Positions 5,891 to 8,526 of a stretch of DNA of 8,526 bases are shown here, one piece after another; position 1 is the stretch's first letter; each line of letters begins with the position of its first letter. The stretch comes from Desulfuromonadaceae bacterium GWB2_53_15 (lineage in GTDB: Bacteria > Desulfobacterota > Desulfuromonadia > Geobacterales > Pseudopelobacteraceae): contig MHXL01000092.1 of the NCBI GenBank assembly GCA_001824455.1, positions 1-8,526 of the forward strand, read 5' to 3'. The position numbers and the translations under genes are program-made. The notes below the pieces were generated by a model that made no database searches, was not told the DNA's origin, and saw nothing but the letters and a program-made list of their open reading frames with translations.

Positions 5891-6973
5891 TTATTGTCTG
5901 TTTTTTCTGCTCAGGAAGCGGAAGAATCCGTGCCCAACCGGCATGACCATTCCGCCAATTATGATGAGTAACCCGAGCTTGTTAAGAAGCCCGTTGCGGG
6001 TAGATCCCATCAGATAAAAATTGGGGATGGCGTGCAGGGCATCCATTGCTGCCCCCTTTTCAACGGCAATCTGCTGAAAGGTTCCGTTTTGTTCCGGGAA
6101 AGACAGATAACTGGTCTGCATGATTTCCGGCCCTGATGCGTGGCAGAAGGTACAATCCCAGCGATTATCGAATGTCTGGAAAGAATGAGTGGGTTTGACC
6201 GGGGTCAGTATTGCCTTCAGATACAGGTCTTGGTTGGCTGAATCGCGGTTGAACTTGCGTAGTTCGTCCAATGAGATATAACTGTCGCGATTTCTATCGA
6301 TCAGATATTGTATGCTGTCACTGCCGGACCTTTTCTTGAGTTCTTCAAAACTTGCCAACTCAGGTTTTTGTTCGGGGTCACTATCAGCTCGTTTGGCTAT
6401 GTAAATGGTAATAACGTAGTTTTCAGCTTTGCTGTGGCAGGTAACACAGGAGATTGCGCCAAGATGTACTCCCGCCTGAGGGAGCCATTGGGCGTGGGAG
6501 GCGGTTATCTTGTTAGTGTCATGGCATCCGGCACATTGTTTGTTCATTTCGATGGCAGAGATCTCTCCTGGCTTGAAAACCCTGTGAGGGTTGTGGCAGC
6601 CGCTACAAGATGCTTTTGTAGCATGGATACTTGCCGAATATTGTGTGATGATATCGCCGTGGCAATCGTCGCAACGGGTTGTACTGGCAACTGACTTGCC
6701 GTTAGGATGATTGCTGGCAATGGTGTCGTGGCAGGTTGTGCAGCCGAACTTGGCATGAGTGGTATGGCCAAAGCTTGTCGGGTTGATATAGTTTTTACTG
6801 TCGACCTTTTCCTGATTTCCATGGCATGCAATGCAGGCTTCGTTTTTACCCGTACCGTCACCAAAAGAAAACTCTGCGGCTCGCGACTGATTACCAGTCG
6901 CAATGCAGGCCACGATGAACAACGCCATGATAATGCTATGCTTCGTTAGAAGTGAACGGCTCCCGTGTTTCAC
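5891..6973 (-). CDS. cbcA: Heptahaem c-type cytochrome with C-terminal membrane anchor, CbcA-like
   Basis: A 360-aa periplasmic cytochrome. Residues about 1-32 are a signal peptide (hydrophobic IIMALFIVACIATG, likely cut after SRA). Seven CXXCH haem sites have their first cysteine at 47, 78, 101, 123, 147, 176 and 274. The C-terminus has one membrane helix (about 331-352) and a basic tail, so the haem domain sits on the outer face of the inner membrane. Translation starts at GTG 6973 with an ideal AAAGGAGG six bases upstream. Together with the cytochrome b 12 bp downstream it resembles the CbcBA quinol oxidoreductase of Geobacter, which delivers electrons from menaquinol to periplasmic carriers during low-potential metal respiration. 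Unusual is a roughly 95-residue spacer between haems 6 and 7 holding an EF-hand-like calcium loop (226-237). The membrane-anchored heptahaem call is sure; the symbol is by context. Confidence 0.92.
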   Translation of the reverse strand: MKHGSRSLLTKHSIIMALFIVACIATGNQSRAAEFSFGDGTGKNEACIACHGNQEKVDSKNYINPTSFGHTTHAKFGCTTCHDTIASNHPNGKSVASTTRCDDCHGDIITQYSASIHATKASCSGCHNPHRVFKPGEISAIEMNKQCAGCHDTNKITASHAQWLPQAGVHLGAISCVTCHSKAENYVITIYIAKRADSDPEQKPELASFEELKKRSGSDSIQYLIDRNRDSYISLDELRKFNRDSANQDLYLKAILTPVKPTHSFQTFDNRWDCTFCHASGPEIMQTSYLSFPEQNGTFQQIAVEKGAAMDALHAIPNFYLMGSTRNGLLNKLGLLIIIGGMVMPVGHGFFRFLSRKNRQ

Positions 6974-7010
6974 GGTAAACCTCCTTTCTTATTGAGATAT
7001 GTCCGGCTCA

Positions 7011-7247
7011 TTACGGCTGGTGGTGTTTAACGGCTGTTGTCTGTTCGGATGCGGCCTTGGACTGTTTATTCAGATTGCGAATTAACGGTGCGATTTGGGC
7101 TATTATGATTAGGGCACAAAAACCCAGGAATCCCCAGACAATAGGTTCCGATGGGTTGCTTCTGGCTTCCGCAGCAGCAAAGGCCGGAATGGCGGTTGTT
7201 GCCAGGATGCTTGAAATCATGGTGATTCTTGTTCTTACAGTTGTCAT
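7011..7247 (-). CDS. Small membrane protein with signal-like N-terminus, unknown function
   Basis: A 78-aa protein. The N-terminus (basic TTVRTR, then ITMISSILATTAIPAFA) looks like a cleavable signal peptide ending near AFA; a short polar stretch follows, then a hydrophobic helix at about 37-57 and a polar, basic tail ending KHHQP. The mature protein would therefore be a single-span membrane peptide with its tail in the cytoplasm. ATG 7247 has a G-rich ribosome site (GAGGGGGAA). It lies 37 bp before the heptahaem cytochrome and 66 bp after the receiver gene, within the same operon. Its size and single helix fit a small accessory subunit of the b/c complex, but I do not recognise a family. Confidence 0.8.
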   Translation of the reverse strand: MTTVRTRITMISSILATTAIPAFAAAEARSNPSEPIVWGFLGFCALIIIAQIAPLIRNLNKQSKAASEQTTAVKHHQP

Positions 7248-7313
7248 GGCTTGTTCCCCCTCAGTGAGTTTGACTATTGGACCTTGGTTTGAAGTATGGT
7301 TGAAGTAATATTG

Positions 7314-7694
7314 TTATACCGCCCGGAGTGCACATTCTACCGCCTGTTTGATTTCATTTGTGTCTTCCGGTGTTACCGGGCGCATTGCGTAGTAAAAAAT
7401 GCCTTCCTTCCTGATCCTCTTGACTATTGGAAGTGACGCTTCATCTGATACCAAAATCACCGCCAGATGTCGGTTGCATTTTTTCAGTAGTCGGACCAGT
7501 TCGAGGAGATTGATTTTCTTGTCAAAATCGCTTCCCAATAGAACGACGGGAGTCTGTTTTTCTAAAATGTTGCTGATGACACGGACCGCTGAATTTGTTG
7601 TCTCAACGTTGTAGCCGGCGTCGGTAAAATGATCGGCCACCTCTCTAAGAAATGCTGTGTCCTTGTCTGCAACCAATATACCTTGTTCTTCCAT
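7314..7694 (-). CDS. Stand-alone response-regulator receiver domain, degenerate active site
   Basis: A 126-aa cytoplasmic protein that is one receiver domain with no output domain. The fold is clear: ILVADKD (strand 1 with acidic Asp10 and Asp12), a helix, VVLLG (strand 3, 50-54), LLELVRLLKK (helix 3), AVILVS (strand 4), and YYAMRPVTPED (strand 5 and the conserved proline loop). Two key positions look altered: the phospho-acceptor position at the end of strand 3 aligns with Ser55 (sequence LLGSD, so Asp56 could serve only if shifted by one), and the conserved lysine of KP is arginine (RP). It may therefore be a pseudo-receiver acting by protein contact. It sits between two small membrane-protein genes, 35 bp after the 93-aa gene, and no histidine kinase gene is in view. 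ATG 7694 has a modest GAGG ribosome site. Confidence 0.88.
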   Translation of the reverse strand: MEEQGILVADKDTAFLREVADHFTDAGYNVETTNSAVRVISNILEKQTPVVLLGSDFDKKINLLELVRLLKKCNRHLAVILVSDEASLPIVKRIRKEGIFYYAMRPVTPEDTNEIKQAVECALRAV

Positions 7695-7729
7695 GGTCGC
7701 CTCGTTTGTGCCTGAAAATAGCGTTTGTT

Positions 7730-8011
7730 CTATTTATGTGCGTCGCTGTTTGCGGTCGCTTTAGCCGGCTCCTGTTTTTTCTGGCTGACATTGACGACCC
7801 CTTTGAACATTGATGCCAGAAGTATCAGGCCGGGAATTACCTGGACGGTGATGATGGCACCGAAAAAAATCAGAAAGAGCTTAGGCATTAATTCGGCTCC
7901 CGATGATATCTGGTTGATGACTGCAAAGATAACGGTTCCTACGATGACCATGCCAATTATCATCACGTTGGCTATCTTTTGTGTCTTGCTTTTCAGTTTA
8001 TTGGGTTCCAT
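7730..8011 (-). CDS. Two-span membrane protein, first gene of the cytochrome operon
   Basis: A 93-aa membrane protein with hydrophobic helices at about 15-34 and 42-70 and a polar, lysine/alanine-rich tail ending SDAHK. It is the paralogue of the protein at 3987-4268, about two-thirds identical, with the core blocks MIIGMV, IFAVINQ, LMP and FFGAIITVQ shared. Function is unknown. ATG 8011 has GAGGAG upstream. It is the first gene after the sigma-54 promoter at 8060-8075 and leads an operon that continues with the receiver, the 78-aa protein, the cytochrome pair and the 184-aa protein. That both copies hold first place behind matching control regions suggests their role is tied to induction or assembly of the complex; this is inference. 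Confidence 0.88.
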   Translation of the reverse strand: MEPNKLKSKTQKIANVMIIGMVIVGTVIFAVINQISSGAELMPKLFLIFFGAIITVQVIPGLILLASMFKGVVNVSQKKQEPAKATANSDAHK

Positions 8012-8059
8012 GACAATCTCCTCTTATTATTGAAATTGTTTCATTGATGATTGTTTATA

Positions 8060-8075
8060 AGCAATAGGAATGCCA
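8060..8075 (-). promoter_or_regulatory. Sigma-54 (-24/-12) promoter of the cytochrome operon
   Basis: The minus strand reads TGGCATTCCTATTGCT, a full match to TGGCAY-N5-TTGCW with 10 bases between the GG (8074-8073) and GC (8062-8061) doublets. Transcription would start near 8049, about 38 bases before ATG 8011. The dyad pair about 240 bp upstream and the linked activator-type gene support the call. Confidence 0.9.
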
Positions 8076-8289
8076 ATAAGGTTGGATACGCCACAAATGG
8101 GTTGGCATTTTCTAATAGCCCTGTAAAAACAGCATGATGACGTTGCGGGGAAATGCCGGCCGATTAAGCTGGTTTCGATTCAGGCTTGGAAATGTGTATT
8201 TATGGCTAACAGTGCTGCAATAATGCTAAAGGGTTCATTTAGCCGCTTGGCTAGGCCTGTTCGTGAGTATAGGGGGAGGAGAAGAGATC

Positions 8290-8325
8290 TTCCTGTATTG
8301 CAGGAAGATTCCTGCAATACAGGAA
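8290..8325. promoter_or_regulatory. Paired dyad operator / upstream activator sites (copy 1)
   Basis: Two perfect 17-bp dyads, TTCCTG-N5-CAGGAA, at 8290-8306 and 8309-8325, separated by 2 bp. Their spacers (TATTG and CAATA) are reverse complements, so the whole 36 bp is also one perfect palindrome. The centre is about 240 bp upstream of the sigma-54 promoter, and the pair begins 16 bp after the regulator's stop codon. The spacing is identical to that at 4528-4563. These are the expected features of enhancer sites for a dimeric activator; the binding protein is inferred to be the neighbour at 8342. Confidence 0.85.
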
Positions 8326-8341
8326 ATGTAGAGGGGAAATA

Positions 8342-8526
8342 TTAGTGTTGCAGTTGAATACCTTGCTTCTTGAGTAGAGCATACAGACGAGAGGGGGAAA
8401 GGCCGGACACACGGCATGCTTCAGTGACGTTGTTTTCGGTGAGGGCCATGAGATCATGGAGGTACTGTTTCTCGGCATTGGAGTAAATAGAGTCGCGAAA
8501 CTCGTGAAGTTGGGGGAGGCTTAAAG
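8342..8526 (-). CDS. C-terminal Fis-type DNA-binding domain of a probable sigma-54-dependent activator (partial)
   Basis: Only the last 60 residues are in the window; the 5' part lies beyond base 8526. The visible sequence carries a Fis-type helix-turn-helix: AEKQYLHDLMALTENNVTEA, then CRVSGLSPSRLYALLKKQGI, ending QLQH with the stop at 8342-8344. The pattern EK.YL..L...T..NVT.A....G.....LY.LLKK.GI is typical of the C-terminus of enhancer-binding proteins of the NtrC type. The AAA+ domain with GAFTGA that would prove it is not visible. Its stop is 16 bp from the paired dyads, and two sigma-54 promoters follow, so it is the obvious candidate to bind the dyads. By position, four genes upstream of cbcA, it matches my recollection of BccR of G. 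sulfurreducens, the activator needed for cbcBA expression. Confidence 0.85.
   Translation of the reverse strand, partial: LSLPQLHEFRDSIYSNAEKQYLHDLMALTENNVTEACRVSGLSPSRLYALLKKQGIQLQH

Larger units (their letters stand above)
8012..8341. other. Regulatory intergenic region, 330 bp, no gene
   Basis: No convincing coding frame on either strand. It holds the sigma-54 promoter (8060-8075) and the paired dyads (8290-8325). Between them, 8076-8289, I see only a loose 7-bp inverted repeat (GGCATTT at 8104-8110 against AAATGCC at 8151-8157) and no good IHF match. No clear sigma-70 promoter stands out. Confidence 0.75.

Noticed and set aside
6308..6694. 128-residue plus-strand open frame within the cytochrome gene
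   Set aside because: Antisense shadow of the heptahaem cytochrome, which has a signal peptide, seven CXXCH sites and a strong ribosome site.
8103..8119. Second sigma-54-like box on the plus strand (TGGCAT followed by AATAGC)
   Set aside because: The spacing between GG and GC is 12 instead of 10, and it would point into the 3' end of the convergent regulator gene.
8235..8478. Two minus-strand open frames around the regulator's 3' end
   Set aside because: Both run through the dyad pair and in a different frame from the clear Fis-type helix-turn-helix ending at 8342.

Overview
The window looks like chromosomal DNA from a Geobacter-type bacterium (Desulfuromonadia, strict anaerobes that respire metals). 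The evidence is a short anaerobe-type ThiC, a ThiE-ThiD fusion, a seven-haem membrane-anchored c-type cytochrome beside a four-histidine cytochrome b, and sigma-54 control of that cytochrome operon. Genus and species cannot be fixed from the sequence alone. There are no tRNA, rRNA, CRISPR, insertion-sequence or phage signals.

Layout. (1) 38-2763, plus strand: thiamine pyrimidine genes, a bifunctional thiED followed 11 bp later by thiC. (2) 2764-3264: the 3' end of the thi operon faces a lone small membrane-protein gene on the minus strand (2904-3107). That gene has its own possible promoter and is cut off from upstream minus-strand transcription by a strong bidirectional terminator (3224-3264). 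(3) 3378-4268, minus strand: a two-gene operon of small membrane proteins. (4) 4584-8011, minus strand: a six-gene operon in the order 93-aa membrane protein, degenerate receiver, 78-aa membrane protein, CbcA-like heptahaem cytochrome, CbcB-like dihaem cytochrome b, 184-aa membrane protein. (5) 8342-8526, minus strand: the C-terminal Fis-type helix-turn-helix of a protein that continues beyond the window, most likely a sigma-54 activator.

How it fits together. From memory, Geobacter sulfurreducens has a CbcBA inner-membrane quinol:cytochrome oxidoreductase used for respiration at low redox potential, with a sigma-54 activator (BccR) encoded a few genes upstream. Gene order and haem content here match that picture. 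Reading the intergenic DNA adds a regulatory layer: both minus-strand operons begin with a consensus sigma-54 -24/-12 promoter (8060-8075 and 4317-4332). Each promoter lies about 220-240 bp downstream of a pair of 17-bp dyads, TTCCTG-N5-CAGGAA, spaced 19 bp centre to centre (8290-8325 and 4528-4563). These are good candidates for activator binding sites.

The second operon looks like an internally deleted duplicate of the first. It keeps the dyad pair, the sigma-54 promoter and paralogues of the first and last genes, but lacks the receiver, the 78-aa protein and both cytochromes. This duplication with matched control, plus the degenerate receiver and the EF-hand insertion in the cytochrome, is the most novel material in the window.
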